Source: Glandiceps talaboti
Lineage: Eukaryota > Hemichordata > Enteropneusta > Spengelidae
DNA length: 64,000 nucleotides
Assembly (NCBI RefSeq): GCF_964340395.1
Contig: NC_135549.1
Coordinates: 35,614,332 to 35,678,331 of the forward strand
Direction of reading: 5' to 3'
Shown one piece after another: positions 47,511 through 58,722 of this stretch. How positions within the stretch are numbered: the stretch's first letter is position 1; every line of letters begins with the position of its first letter. Below the pieces are notes generated by a model. That model made no database searches. It saw only the letters and a program-made list of their open reading frames with translations, and was not told the origin of the DNA. A program made the position numbers and the translations under genes.

Positions 47511-50339
47511 TGCAATTCTGCCGATGCTAAAAGTAACACCTTTTAGCACCTTCTTGGACCTATACCCATCTGGTGAATAACGCCACCAGCCTACGCTTTG
47601 GGGCTATGTGTAAATAAAACTTGTTTGTCTAAACTAAGCATCTTGCTAGAACTCGTTGACACTGCTCAATCCGATAATGGTCAGTAGTTGTACCTCAGAT
47701 CACAGACAAGAAACTGTGTTCCTTGCCTGTGCTCAGGTGTTGTACCATGGATCACAGTCCTGCTTGCAGATGGTGCACGCATTTCGCTCAACACCGTCCT
47801 ACGAAAAGTAACCAGCCTGTAGAGAGTGCGAAAACAAAATACTTTCGCACCAATAACAAAATAATTACATTTAAAGCTATCAAATATTAGCAATCGGTCG
47901 AATATGTACTCATTTTACATCTTTTTGACGACAGTAGTCGCTGGTACGATCACAAAAATTGTCAAAATCGGAACTTGACTGATTTCAAAGTCCCGCTTTA
48001 CAAACTCCGCCACATTTGATCGGGCGTCCACTTGGGCATAAATTACTATTGAACTTGTGATTTCAGGATTTCTTGTCCTCCGGACTGGGACTAGTACTTT
48101 TGTAGCCAAGGCGAGGTAAAATTACTAAATAGTCGATTTATTGCTGATATTTGAACACAGATGCGTTAAATCTTTAGTTACTAGGCAACTAGCATTTTAG
48201 GTAAGCCCAGGTTTGACAACTGTCTCTTTGTAGACGACTTACTCCGTATGCAAGCAGGGCGACATGGACCCTCAGACCACTAGTGATCAACCGGTCTGAG
48301 ATGGATCATAGACCCTACCAAATGGATGTAGCCTAGTAGAAATGTCTATATTTGTGAACAGTAAGGAATGTCTCTCAGATAGACTGTGTCCATGACTACA
48401 ATGTTGTGCCAATCAAGTCCTCTTTGCAGGTTTGTGAAAATGGTGCTGGGAACTAATCTCCATTTCAAAAAGGGAAGTTTTTCTAACTGAAAAAGGTGTT
48501 TGTCCTGTATGTTCGATAACTTGCATTTCCGTCATTTTCTCGTCTCTGTTAATTTTAGCGACGAGGGATATGATATTCTATAGAACGCCTTTTGTTTTAC
48601 CAATTACAAACAATAGCATGTGAAGGGCGATATAATGTTGCCTTGTCTTAGAAATGGGAAGTACACTAGCTGTTTTCACTTCACTGCTCACACTTACATT
48701 GAAGAGCTATGTAGTCAGTAATCTTGGCTAGTCTATTCTATTGTCAAACAGAATTTTCCCTCAAATTCAACATCACTGTCAGAATATATGCGAGAAAGGT
48801 TTACAACGTTTAAACTTTATTCATCCTGGATTCAATAGCAAGTGTACATTCTTTGATCACGGATTTGCGAGTCGTAACATCACTAGTACGCATCAGAAAG
48901 TTTACATACTTTATGGTAAGCATGGTACCGCTCTATACTTTTATTCTCGTTTATGGCAATATACCCTTTATGTAACACTTAGTTCAAGAATTTCACGATG
49001 CACGCCACAATGAGGTGAATTTCCATGGCTCTCAAGTTCATTTGGTTTCTCAAAATATAAAATTCAGATCTGGACAGAAACTTATCGATATATATATTTC
49101 AATATACGTACCTTTCAAAACAAGCAACCCAAATACTTTGAATGGTCTAGAACAAAGCCAATTAATGTCGGAAAATTGGGGAAAAATAGACCCAATTAAA
49201 CCACTCAGTACACTGCCCAACATTGCAACACAGTAACAACATTTACATGTGCGAGTAATGAAGTAAAAACAAGATTTTACATTTTGAAATAGTGAAGACA
49301 TCGTATGATTGCCTGCAGATGTGATCTTATGGCCAACTACAACATGTAATATGAAGCTTTTATAGAACATTGTAGCATACAACTGTAGCTCTCACCATAG
49401 TAGGAGTTTTAAATAAAGGCCAACAAAAGAGAAGGAATTGTTACTGGTCACTGCGCATCACTGAAATGCCCTCACTTCGATCTTTTTTCCCTGTGTTTTT
49501 CCAGCTAATGCAGTCTGCAGATCCACGCGCAAACACAAAATAACTCTACAGACGACAACTGCAGAACTAATCATGTACATTTTTAAAAAAATTAAATTCG
49601 CATTGAATTTAGACAACATTTCCTGACCATAATCAATGCTTTTCTTTTTTGTGGCCACTTCGTCTAATTACCAAAATATGCCAATAACTTATTAAAACTG
49701 ACAGCTACATCAAGAATATGGGTATGGTACAGTGAGTTGAAAGTCATGCATATTACTACCGGTAATTTTGTTTGTCAATGATGTCTGTCGATATCATCAT
49801 TATTTAAACTATTGTCGGATAGCAAGCAAACATTGAATCACATTCGTGAAAAATTCAAGACGTTTTGGTTATGTTTTTATCATATTACTCTCAGGGGTAG
49901 GTAAGAAATCTTAGCAACGATACAAATTTCGCTAGCTGTATTATGGAAAAGCTAAGAGACAGAATCTCGGTAGTTACAATACGTAAAGCCTTGTCCAACT
50001 ACATTGTACAAAATCCAATAAGCTATGATACAGACACATGACCAAATTACTACTAGGAATAAAAATGCGACACACTTCGTTTGGGAGAAAGTGGGGTGTG
50101 CTTTAATATCTGAAAGTGATAACACACTCCACACCAACCAACGGGTGGGAGGGATGGGAAAAAACAAGAATTAAACTACAGAGCACAAAGTTAGCCCACA
50201 GCAAAAACTGAACAGAAACAAATGGCTGAGCGTCAAAACACCAAAATTGCTACAAAACTGCCGCCAAAAGGGGGGCGCCCTCGCAGTCCGTAATTAACAA
50301 TTTCTCCCCAGAGAAATACACAAATGATGACATTTCAAC
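47511..50339. other. Gene-poor, mostly non-repetitive stretch
   Basis: No supported exon. Further ELP4 exons could be here but none matches the expected protein. Open frames of 60-110 codons have no motifs. Confidence 0.4.
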
Positions 50340-50364
50340 ATGGCGACCTACAATCGCTCGAAAG
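50340..50364 (+). CDS. Possible first coding exon of an unknown gene
   Basis: ATGGCGACC in a CpG-enriched block (GGGGGGCGCCCTCGC at about 50268-50282 upstream) opens eight codons (MATYNRSK) and meets a donor, AAAG|GTAAAA. The context looks like a YY1-type translation start at a CpG promoter. There is no downstream exon to confirm it. Confidence 0.2.
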
Positions 50365-50699
50365 GTAAAAAATTTCCTTGATTTCAACATTTTACTCCAA
50401 TTTTTCATTCTCACATACATATAGTTTGCTTTCTGGGAGGAATGGGGATAAGAACTAGTACGGAAAGTAATTTTAAATATTTTCCATGTTGTTCAGAGGA
50501 TTCCATGAATAACTTCAGCCACTCCAACAGGCATAGGCATAACACCATAGGAATGTGTGGTGTAGAACATGGCCGAGTTTCAACGTTTACAAACCTTTGT
50601 TTTTAGTGATATTTAAATATAGAGATTTTGAGTATTGTCGTAGTTTTATCAATGCGTGCTTGTAGTGATATGTATGATTTATGAAAATGCATATTTATA

Positions 50700-50891
50700 T
50701 TATATTATGGTCATCAGGTAGCATTTAGTTGTGTTGAACCTCATTCCCCATGTTTCTGCCCAGTTTTCAAGAGCTTTGAGATCCTGTTGGAGTTTTAGCT
50801 GGTCATCAGATGATTTAATGGATCTATAGAGTAGGCAGTCATCTGCAAAGAGTCTAACTTGTGACGATACACATTGAGGGAGGTCATTTAT
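50700..50891 (-). pseudogene. Jockey/CR1-type LINE RT (LINE 3), C-terminal part of palm
   Basis: Minus-strand reading: NDLPQCVSSQVRLFADDCLL (FADD catalytic box), then LKALENWAETWGMRFNTTKC, the usual thumb-start helix. It continues in frame from 52833-52558 once the 1666-bp transposon and one TSD copy are removed. It is 5'-truncated and lacks the rest of the thumb. Confidence 0.92.
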
Positions 50892-52557
50892 CAGGGCATG
50901 TCTTTTGAAAATGGCAGGAGAGCTAAAAATCACTCTCCTGAAACCATCCAGGCGAGTGGTAGGCGAGTGATTTAATACCTCTCCTGAAAATAGTCAGGCG
51001 AGTGAAGAAAACAAATTTCATTTTCATTTCTATTTGTATTTTTGGCCAGTTGGCTCCGAATAAATAAAATTTAAAAAAAAAAATTAAAAAAAAATTGAAA
51101 TATGTATGCAAAAATATATTGATAAGTAACAGTTAGTTTGGTTATTTCTACAACAATTATTATTGCAACAATTTTGTTAAGTCTGTGCACATCAAAATCT
51201 TGAAAAAATATTGTTTTTTGTTGTGACTACAAGTAGTACAATAGAAAACTAGGTTTTTAATTTCAAATTCTAACTGGTCTTGTTTTCTTAGAACGTTTTT
51301 ATAAAAACATCCTACCTGAATATCTCCTCCGGAACAATTTATAGTCGCTACAAAGTACATGTTTTGGAGGGCATTGAAGAAATCACCACTTCTATTTCAC
51401 TTAAAATGCAGCTAATTCAAACTTGAGATTGTTCAAAACTATAATGAATTGACAAAAACTAACATACCCCAGATGACAAATGTCTTCTGATGTTGAGCTT
51501 TGACGTTGACGTTAAATTGCTTGCTAATTTGACTAATTTGTAACCATTCACTCGATCCGAGACAATAACACACGTAACCCCACCTAGTACCTGCACACGG
51601 ACGACCGGTGTCGCCGACTAAAGTAGCGAGATCCGTTCACGTCTGAGCAGCAAACCTACTTTGTTTTAGAAATCACGACAAGGCGAAAATTCGAGCAAAT
51701 ATTTTATATGTTACAGAAGTCAATAAAGTCATGGAGGTAAAACAGACGTGGTCAGCAGTTGAATAGATCATCGGACAAAAACAATGAAACTGCGTGTTGG
51801 AGATTATGAAATAAAAGCCCGGGAATTTCTCTGAAAACTGCACAAGAAATATTGACAGATTATTTTTATTTTTATTTTGTAAAATAATCGATCGTATAAT
51901 ATTTTATTGTCATTCTTTCAATGCCCTCCAAAAGCTATTGTCGGAACTCTGGGCATGTACTTTGTGTAGCGACTATAAATCGCAGTTGTTGTTCATGTTC
52001 TGGAGGAGACATTCACGTACAAATGTAGGATGGTCTCCAAAACCATGTTCGAACAAAACTAGGCCGATCGGAATTTAAAACTAAACTCATCGATGGATTG
52101 CTGAAAACGAGAACGCCAAACAGTCATCGTATCAATCGTAATTGCGCAATTTGCAATGATGCGAAAGTTGAAATCTCCCTGTATACTGAGCTGATCAAAA
52201 TTCATGATATGCCATGACATCATGCATGTCCCGCTTCGAATACGTCACTATTTTTCCCATATAAGGGTAGTACAATGCAACTTTCAGATACATAAATAGG
52301 TCATGAATGACAGCGCTGACTTCAGCTGGAGATCGACGATTATGAACACGGAAGTGTTCCATGCTCCCACCACGTAATTTTACCATATAAACGTTGATTT
52401 TTATGGTAACCACATATTGAAAAATGATATAAAATAACATCAGGCTGTTGTACAAGTTGGTTGAGGCCCACGCGAGTGGAAAATCGCTCTCGTGGATTTT
52501 AATTTGCGCGAGCGGTAGGCGAGCGGAGCGATTGCTCGCCTCAAAAAGCATGCCCTG
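50892..52557. mobile_element. 1.67-kb transposon with CAGGGCATG TIRs, TSD ATTTAT, inside LINE 3
   Basis: CAGGGCATGTCTTTTGA (50892-50908) and TCAAAAAGCATGCCCTG (52541-52557) are inverted with one mismatch. ATTTAT flanks it at 50886-50891 and 52558-52563. Removing the element and one ATTTAT restores the RT frame across FLCHIN-DLPQ exactly, which proves both boundaries. Subterminal words GGCGAGTG and AGGAGAG recur near the left end, and GGCGAGCG and CGCGAG near the right. A long internal foldback (about 51265-51385 against 51910-52070) shares TTTATAGTCGCTAC and TTTTGGAGGGCATTGAA. No transposase. Confidence 0.93.
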
Positions 52558-52563
52558 ATTTAT

Positions 52564-52880
52564 GTGGCATAAGAACAAGAGCGGTCCAAGAACCGTCCCC
52601 TGTGGTACGCCGGAATCTACAGTGCAAGAGTTTGATGTTTAGCCCTCAATGACGACTTGCTGTGTTCGGTTTGTTAAGAATGAGGAGATCCACTGGTGTA
52701 TGTTGCCCCTTATTCCGTAAATGTCTAATTTGTGTAACAGTTTTCGGTGAGATACTGTGTCAAATGCCTTGCTAAAATCTAATATTGCAAGGTCTGTCTG
52801 TATTTTTTTAATGGAAAGTTGATATAATATCATGCATGGTGGTTACTAATTGACTTTCACAGTGGCTGGTCATCATACAA
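52564..52880 (-). pseudogene. LINE 3 RT, N-terminal part of palm
   Basis: Minus strand, from about 52880: SHCESQLVTTMHDI, then a frameshift near 52815, then LAILDFSKAFDTVSHRKLLH, GIRGNIHQWISSFLTNRTQQ, a stop, and SGVPQGTVLGPLLFLCHIN. These are RT motifs A and B in the right order, followed by the interrupting transposon. The element is 5'-truncated. Confidence 0.9.
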
Positions 52881-53164
52881 AACTTAAAAGCCTAAAGTGT
52901 AAAATAAGAAATTAATTCATAATTATCTAGAAAATATTTGACGATAAAGCGGCAAAACAAGACTAGCAATGTCACCACTAGCAAAAATGTTCGTTCTAGG
53001 TGGCAGGCAAAGATATTCTAAACAGTGAAATAAGTACCAATAGCTGAAAAACCTGGCTCAAATTTTATCACACTTGCATAGCTCAGAGCGCCTGCAGTGT
53101 CGGGAAAAAACGATAATCTTTTCAGTAAACTTTGGAACACTGTATAATCCAAATAATTGTACCC
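52881..53164. other. Short unannotated stretch
   Basis: AT-rich, no feature seen. Confidence 0.4.
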
Positions 53165-54415
53165 GTCAATGTACTACTGCATAGTACAAATACTACTACT
53201 AAACACTTTGTGGAATAATATAAATTACTTTAGACTGTACATTGTATTACATTATGTTACATGAATTTGCTGAACGGCCGGCGAGGGATATTTGTTACAG
53301 TATGTTGTGAAAGTCTACAATGATTTGAAAACAGCTGCGATTTGGGAATAATATTACAAATATTGTAAGGCTCATTGCAAATATTGTTTTCAGGGAATGT
53401 TATCGGCATCTTTATAAATCATTACAGAACAATGTATTTGGCCTTGCTCGGTCATGATGCGAGTCATGATGCGATGGGGGTAAGCTACTCACTTAATATT
53501 TGAGTATACATTTATCATTTATGTACCCACCTTTTGGGTTGGGTTTCTAGCCATTTGGTCTAAAATGGGGTCAGGGTTTTTTCGAACTCACGTCTATAAC
53601 AGGTCCACTTTGCATTATATTTGATTTTGCTTGGTCTAAAATGTGGCCCTTTGTCCTTTGCCAAATCGTAACTGCCATAAATTACCCAAAATGTTGCCTC
53701 CTAAGGAAAATGTATTTTGATTAAACTTTATGGTAAAAAAAACCCTGTAAATTAATAGTCTAAAATGGGATATTGATTTTTGGTCAAAGTGGGTCTAAAA
53801 TTGGGCCTATGATGACACACTCCTATCAGAGATGGCCATTGGTTCCACACCGGGAGAAATATTGGTAAAAGTCAAACTAGTCCGAAACATGTGAAGCCAC
53901 AGTCAGTTACACTGGCATATAGAAATAAATAATTTAGGTTCGATCAAACTCTATAGATTTCAGAGGATTTTTCACAGTGATCTGTTTTGTCATTGCACAG
54001 AACTGCTAATAGTATACATGTATACGAATATTAGACATTTGTCATCAGGGCGCACTCCACAGTAAAATGGCATATGTTCGATTTGCATTATAAAAAGTTC
54101 AGTTATTAAAGGGTGGAGTGTGCATAATTAGTAAGAAATAAAATAATACTTATTTTTATATTCATATATACAGAGGAGTAACCAAACTCCAAACTGTTAC
54201 GACTTGAGCTTGAATGAGAAATGTCGCAAAATTAATTGAGTATTAAAACTTCAACTTCTGTGATATTCAACTAAAGTTCTCCCAGACATTTTCATTATGA
54301 TATTATAATATTACAGCCCTTAACTTTTTCATTTTCCTGACATGCAATTTTGAAATTACTTTTATTATAGTTTAGACTCAAATTGAATGCAGTATGTACA
54401 GATAAAGTTGTGAAA
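53165..54415. repeat. Dispersed repeat B, right copy (inverted relative to 9480-10745)
   Basis: Collinear with the reverse complement of 9480-10745 at an estimated 85-90% identity. It includes TGCTGAACGGCCGGC, GACCAAGCAAG-like and TTAGACTCAAATTGAATGCA-type blocks. It lacks the C37 tract. Confidence 0.8.
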
Positions 54416-54589
54416 GAGTGCCCTCAAATGTCAGTCAGCATAGCAAATATGAGCCGGCATAGCAAATACATTTGTACATGCTCAAACCGATACATTGTAT
54501 TGACAATAGGACCAAAAGGCACCATTCCTCTAAATTGTCTCTCACACAATGCTTTATCTTTATATAATATTTAAACCCCTTCACTTGTA

Positions 54590-55250
54590 ACAATAATAAT
54601 TATAATAATAGTACATAGAAATCATAATTTTTATAATAATCGGGTTTATTCGAATATTAACCACCCTACCTGGGGTAGTTTTGTATGCTGAGTTCAAAAA
54701 AGGGGTCATTTTATGAACATCTGTTGCCCTGGTAACCAAAATCACCATAATATGTTAATCATTTTTCCAAAAATTGACATAAAACATTGAAAAATAAGAT
54801 AATACAGTGAAAAAATGTCCTTGTATTAGACATGTATGAGTTAGTGCTACCTGGTGTAACATAAATTGTATAAAATCGGATGGCTGTTTCCATGGAAACA
54901 TAAGGTAGACGTGAAAATTATGTTTTCATTGCATACATATACATCTCAAAAATAACATTATAAATCTGATAAATATCTTTTTATTTGCACATTGACCCCA
55001 CTACCAAGGGTAGTTTGTCATGCTGAATTCAAATAAGTGGTCATTTAATGAACATCAGTTGCCATGGTAACCAAAATAACCATATTATGTGATTTTTTGA
55101 AAAATTAGACATAAAACACTTTAAAAATTTCAAATTTAGGAAAAAAACATCATTGCTGTTTGAATGTATGGATTGGTGATATATGTTGTAACAAGGTTTC
55201 ATGAGTTTTGAAATTATCTGTATCAAACCTATGCAATTCTAAAACTCTAA
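54590..55250. repeat. Dispersed repeat A, right copy, with three X-box-like motifs
   Basis: Inverted relative to 14201-14875. X-box-like palindromes: GTTGCCCTGGTAAC (54723-54736), GTTTCCATGGAAAC (54886-54899) and GTTGCCATGGTAAC (55058-55071). It breaks off at CTCTAAA exactly where the 55251 transposon end begins. Confidence 0.85.
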
Positions 55251-55263
55251 ATAGGGAGTTCAG

Positions 55264-56569
55264 AATTCAAAATGGCGGCCATACGAATTCACGGTCACTG
55301 TAAACTTCATTCGATTTTTAATTTGCTATTTCAACCAACTCCGGTTGTCTATATGCGATAAAATTACGATTAGTTTTGAAAGGGGGTAGATTTGCAATGA
55401 TTTCGCGCCCTAAAAGCATAAGTTGTGTAGTTTTCGAAAAGCACGCCCGGTGGGAAAGTCGCATGTTGGGCAACTTCGCGCCACTGCCGTACTACGTGGC
55501 ACTTGATTCTGGCGGGGGTGTCTCTTGAAATTGGGAATAGCGAAGGGAGAGCCAATCATGTAAGATCTTTCAAATCTAGCTGAATTTATAGCCAATAAAA
55601 TTAGCTGTAAGATGATATGTGGTTAATACGGATAGGGCCGACATTTCTAGTAGTAAAATAAGATTGAAGTTTTTGTCGCGTGATTTCGTATTTATAGACG
55701 GTACGTAGTCTTTCTAAACAGTTATTTTTAGATCAGTTGGTATTTAAACTACGTTTCTGAGTTATTCATTTAGTATGTCATTGACGAGCTCCCTTTATAA
55801 AAACGTTGTACAAATTTGGATGTCAACGTTCGACCGGGAGCTCGGCGTAACTGACTGGGTGAGCTCAATGGCGGCTGTCAAAATCAATGACGCAATGATA
55901 TCATGTTGATATCGGTGCGTTGAATTTCAAATCGTTTTAGTTTGTGGGTCTAGTTCGTGTGTCATTTTGTTTCGATGAGGTTATTCAACAAGAAAGCAAT
56001 GTGTTGTATGTTTTTGTACTTCCTACATGCAGTGATGATCGTAAATTTTATCGTTACAACTTACACTGAGTTAGTCTACATATTGAACTGGAAGCCATGG
56101 TAGTAGTACTACAATTACACGTTCCGTGTTCCGTGTTGCTAGTTTGTGTTTTGAGGAACATTTCTAAATACACGAACTCAGTTACTGAATGTTTAGTGGA
56201 GATTGATGTTCAGTTTGAAAATAAAAATCTTGAACTTTATTTTATTTTACTAATGGTTTTGTGTTTGTCATTTCGTAGTAAGTATACATGTTTATGTTAA
56301 CCCGGAAGTATGATGCACGAAGTGACTTTTAGTTTTGCGTGTAATTAGTAACGAAATTTTTAATTTATACTACTGGTAACGTTCAAATTTATTTGCTTTT
56401 ATGTTGGAAATACATTCTAATATACTCTAAGGATAACACTGGAGACTTGCCTTATGAGAAGGTAATTTTTTGGTCTTTAAAAATGCTAGAATATTAAATC
56501 AGATCATTGTGTACTAGAAATGGTATATACAATTTAATAACTGTCGATATATTTTTCTCTACTTAGAGT
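55264..56569 (+). promoter_or_regulatory. 5' region of the transposon: leader with possible TATA box and a 105-bp intron
   Basis: A TTTATAAAA element lies at about 55793-55801 near a GAGCTC-rich patch. A consensus donor (AAG|GTAATT, intron from 56462) and an acceptor with a pyrimidine tract (TTTTTCTCTACTTAG, ending 56566) bracket a 105-bp intron. Its acceptor is 3 bp before the ATG at 56570, so the mRNA probably has a spliced leader exon. This is inferred from sequence only. Confidence 0.45.
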
Positions 56570-57871
56570 ATGGAAACTACTCTCACAATCTGTGATAAAC
56601 TAGAAAGTTTATTGTCAGGAAAGACAACATTAGTAGAGATAGGATGTGATGTTCCTTTGACAAATGAGCTCCTTCTTAGTCTACACAGTGGGCTTCAGAC
56701 CACAGGTACAAATGTTCAGCAGGTGTTGCCTAGCGTCCTTAGGTTATTTGAGCCGAACCTGAACTTACCATCCAAAGTTAGCAATCTAGTCAGGAAAGTT
56801 AGGAAGAAGATAGATAGAGCAAGACAGGAAGGGAATGAAGCAGATATTATGCAAGCTAATATTCCAATTACCACTTCCATACCAAAATTATCAGCTACTT
56901 TTCGAGACAAACACATCACACCAGAGATATTGAAAACATGTAGCTTTGCTCAGAATGAAGATCGTACAATGAACCTAGAAGTTAGACACATACTAGAATT
57001 AAGGAATTTCCTGATGAGTCAACACCTTCCATGGAGTCATGCTATGAAGTGGCTAGGTGTACTTATGTTAGGAACCAGTGACCTTAGTGTGACAGCAGTT
57101 AGCCAGCAATGGACACGTCTACATGATAGGTATTTGAAAATTAAACGAAGTGGTAATGATGTAGAGAGTTTTCTTAGTCAACCCTATAAGGCACCAGCTA
57201 GAAGAGTTCAAGATAGAGTTAGTGGTGATGAGAGTGGGGGAATTTCTAATCAAGAAGATGGCACAAGTAACGTAGATTTGGAAAATTTAATTGGAAGATT
57301 TACATGTAGTCTAGCTGATAGTTATGAAGAAATAAGTAATCTTACTCAAGCTATGGAGGAATTATCTGAGGAAAAATTAGCAGCTCTAGAGAAATACAAA
57401 AAGATGGAGAAACTGTCAGAAAAGTACAAACATAAGATAAAACTCATTGCTCAGTTGAAAGAGAAAATAGCATCTTTATCATCTAGAAATGTAAACAAAA
57501 GAATAAAACGACGTCAACTCAGAGACAAAAATGAAATGTTAGATAAAGTAACAGAAGAAACACAGAAACTCAACAAACAACTGGATCAGATATTAAAAGA
57601 AAAGAAAAATCTCCAAAAAAATAAAAGCTTCTGGAAACGAAAGGCTATGACGATTGAGAGAAGTGATCAAATGAAATTAGAACATGCTAAAGAACAAATA
57701 TCTGAATTAGAAAATGAAAATCAAGAACTCAAGGAACAAATAAATGACATGCTTGACAATGAACCAGATGTAAAAACATTCAAAGATGGAAAATATACAG
57801 ACAGTATACGTCAGACATACTATGATCTACTGGCTCATAATGTATCTATCGAAAGCTGTTCTGCTATATAG
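56570..57871 (+). CDS. Transposon protein, N-terminal part (433 aa): helical domain and long coiled coil
   Basis: ATG in a fair context (AGTATGG) directly after a splice acceptor. Residues about 1-100 are Leu-rich helices. Residues 115-205 form a second helical block (LEVRHILELRNFLMSQHLPW, AVSQQWTRLHDRYLKIKRSG) that could bind DNA. Residues 236-400 are a continuous Glu/Lys-rich coiled coil. No zinc finger is seen. The frame ends at TAG (57869-57871), but the protein-like reading continues directly in the -1 frame from 57868. So the stop results from loss of one base, or from a programmed shift. I recognise no named family for this part. Confidence 0.8.
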   Translation: METTLTICDKLESLLSGKTTLVEIGCDVPLTNELLLSLHSGLQTTGTNVQQVLPSVLRLFEPNLNLPSKVSNLVRKVRKKIDRARQEGNEADIMQANIPITTSIPKLSATFRDKHITPEILKTCSFAQNEDRTMNLEVRHILELRNFLMSQHLPWSHAMKWLGVLMLGTSDLSVTAVSQQWTRLHDRYLKIKRSGNDVESFLSQPYKAPARRVQDRVSGDESGGISNQEDGTSNVDLENLIGRFTCSLADSYEEISNLTQAMEELSEEKLAALEKYKKMEKLSEKYKHKIKLIAQLKEKIASLSSRNVNKRIKRRQLRDKNEMLDKVTEETQKLNKQLDQILKEKKNLQKNKSFWKRKAMTIERSDQMKLEHAKEQISELENENQELKEQINDMLDNEPDVKTFKDGKYTDSIRQTYYDLLAHNVSIESCSAI

Positions 57872-58722
57872 TTAAATCTGTACTTAAAAACCTCCTAAAT
57901 GTTGAGAGACTACCTAGCAAATCACTGACATCAATGATGCAAGTCGAAGCTTTAGTGATTGCACAGGCCCAGGCAGCTTCCAAAATCCTAGAACAACCAC
58001 CAATAAACACTCTCCATTCAGATGGTACTAGAAAGAGGTTTATTGATTATGCTGGGATCCAGGTCACACTCCCTGATAAAACATCACTCTCTTTAGGGTT
58101 TCAAGAACTCTTAAGAGGGAGTGCTGATGACTATATATCAGCCACCATGCACACCTTCCATGAGCTTAGTGAGGCAATCTCTGAAAATGATATTGAACGT
58201 CAAGAAATATATGCACAACTGCTCCTCCACAGTAAAAACATAATGAGCGATCGCCATGTAGTGAACAAAAAATACAAAAGCAAATTAGAAGACTTGAGAG
58301 GAACATTACTACCAATAGTGGAAAAGAACTGGGACAAGTTAAACGAATCTGAGAAAACTAGTATGAAAACAGTAAATCACCTATTGTGTGGTATGCATGT
58401 TCTTAGTGGTTTGGCAACAGCAGTCAGTAACTCAAGTAAATGTTTTGAAAGTGAAAACAAAGATCAATTGAATACAGAGAAGGGACCACTTGGTAACCAG
58501 TCACACTGCTTTGCACTTCTGTACCAAGCTAGTAAAGCCTTCACCAACTCTGGATGTCAGAAATCAGGAGTTTTCACTGATTTTGCGCCTTACTTAGATG
58601 AAATAAAAGAAATAAATCATCTAACAACATTTCAACACCATAGATTTAACATAGCATTTCATCAGGGCGCAGCCGTCTATTACCATAGAAACCATATCTC
58701 TGACTTTTTGAAGTCAGGATGA
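57868..58722 (+). CDS. Transposon protein, central part: candidate RNase H-like (DDE) core
   Basis: Continues the upstream protein in another frame (first in-frame ATG 57934). Features in order from that ATG: D30 in LHSDGTRKRF (58021), followed by alternating strands ending in TSLSLGFQEL; D106 in IMSDRHVVNKKY (58249); then C152-x-x-H155 in LLCGMHVL (58387-58398); then RFNIAFHQGAAVYYHRN near the end. First D on a strand, second D about 75 residues later and then C(2)H is the layout described for several eukaryotic cut-and-paste transposase superfamilies (hAT, MULE, P, Kolobok and others). The frame ends at an in-frame TGA (58720-58722), with coding continuing after it. A CGA-to-TGA change is the simplest cause. 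Confidence 0.65.
   Translation: MVKSVLKNLLNVERLPSKSLTSMMQVEALVIAQAQAASKILEQPPINTLHSDGTRKRFIDYAGIQVTLPDKTSLSLGFQELLRGSADDYISATMHTFHELSEAISENDIERQEIYAQLLLHSKNIMSDRHVVNKKYKSKLEDLRGTLLPIVEKNWDKLNESEKTSMKTVNHLLCGMHVLSGLATAVSNSSKCFESENKDQLNTEKGPLGNQSHCFALLYQASKAFTNSGCQKSGVFTDFAPYLDEIKEINHLTTFQHHRFNIAFHQGAAVYYHRNHISDFLKSG

Noticed and set aside
48405-48470. Good acceptor (CTCTTTGCAG) considered as a fourth ELP4 exon
   Set aside because: The following sequence does not encode the expected ELP4 region in any frame and hits a stop quickly.
52195-52578. 127-codon minus-strand frame beginning FLCHIN
   Set aside because: Starts in the LINE RT and runs into the inserted transposon; it is a chimaera of two elements, not a gene.
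53165-55250. One large inverted duplication of 9.5-14.9 kb
   Set aside because: Both A and B are inverted relative to their left copies, but their order is not reversed, so they are separate dispersed repeats.
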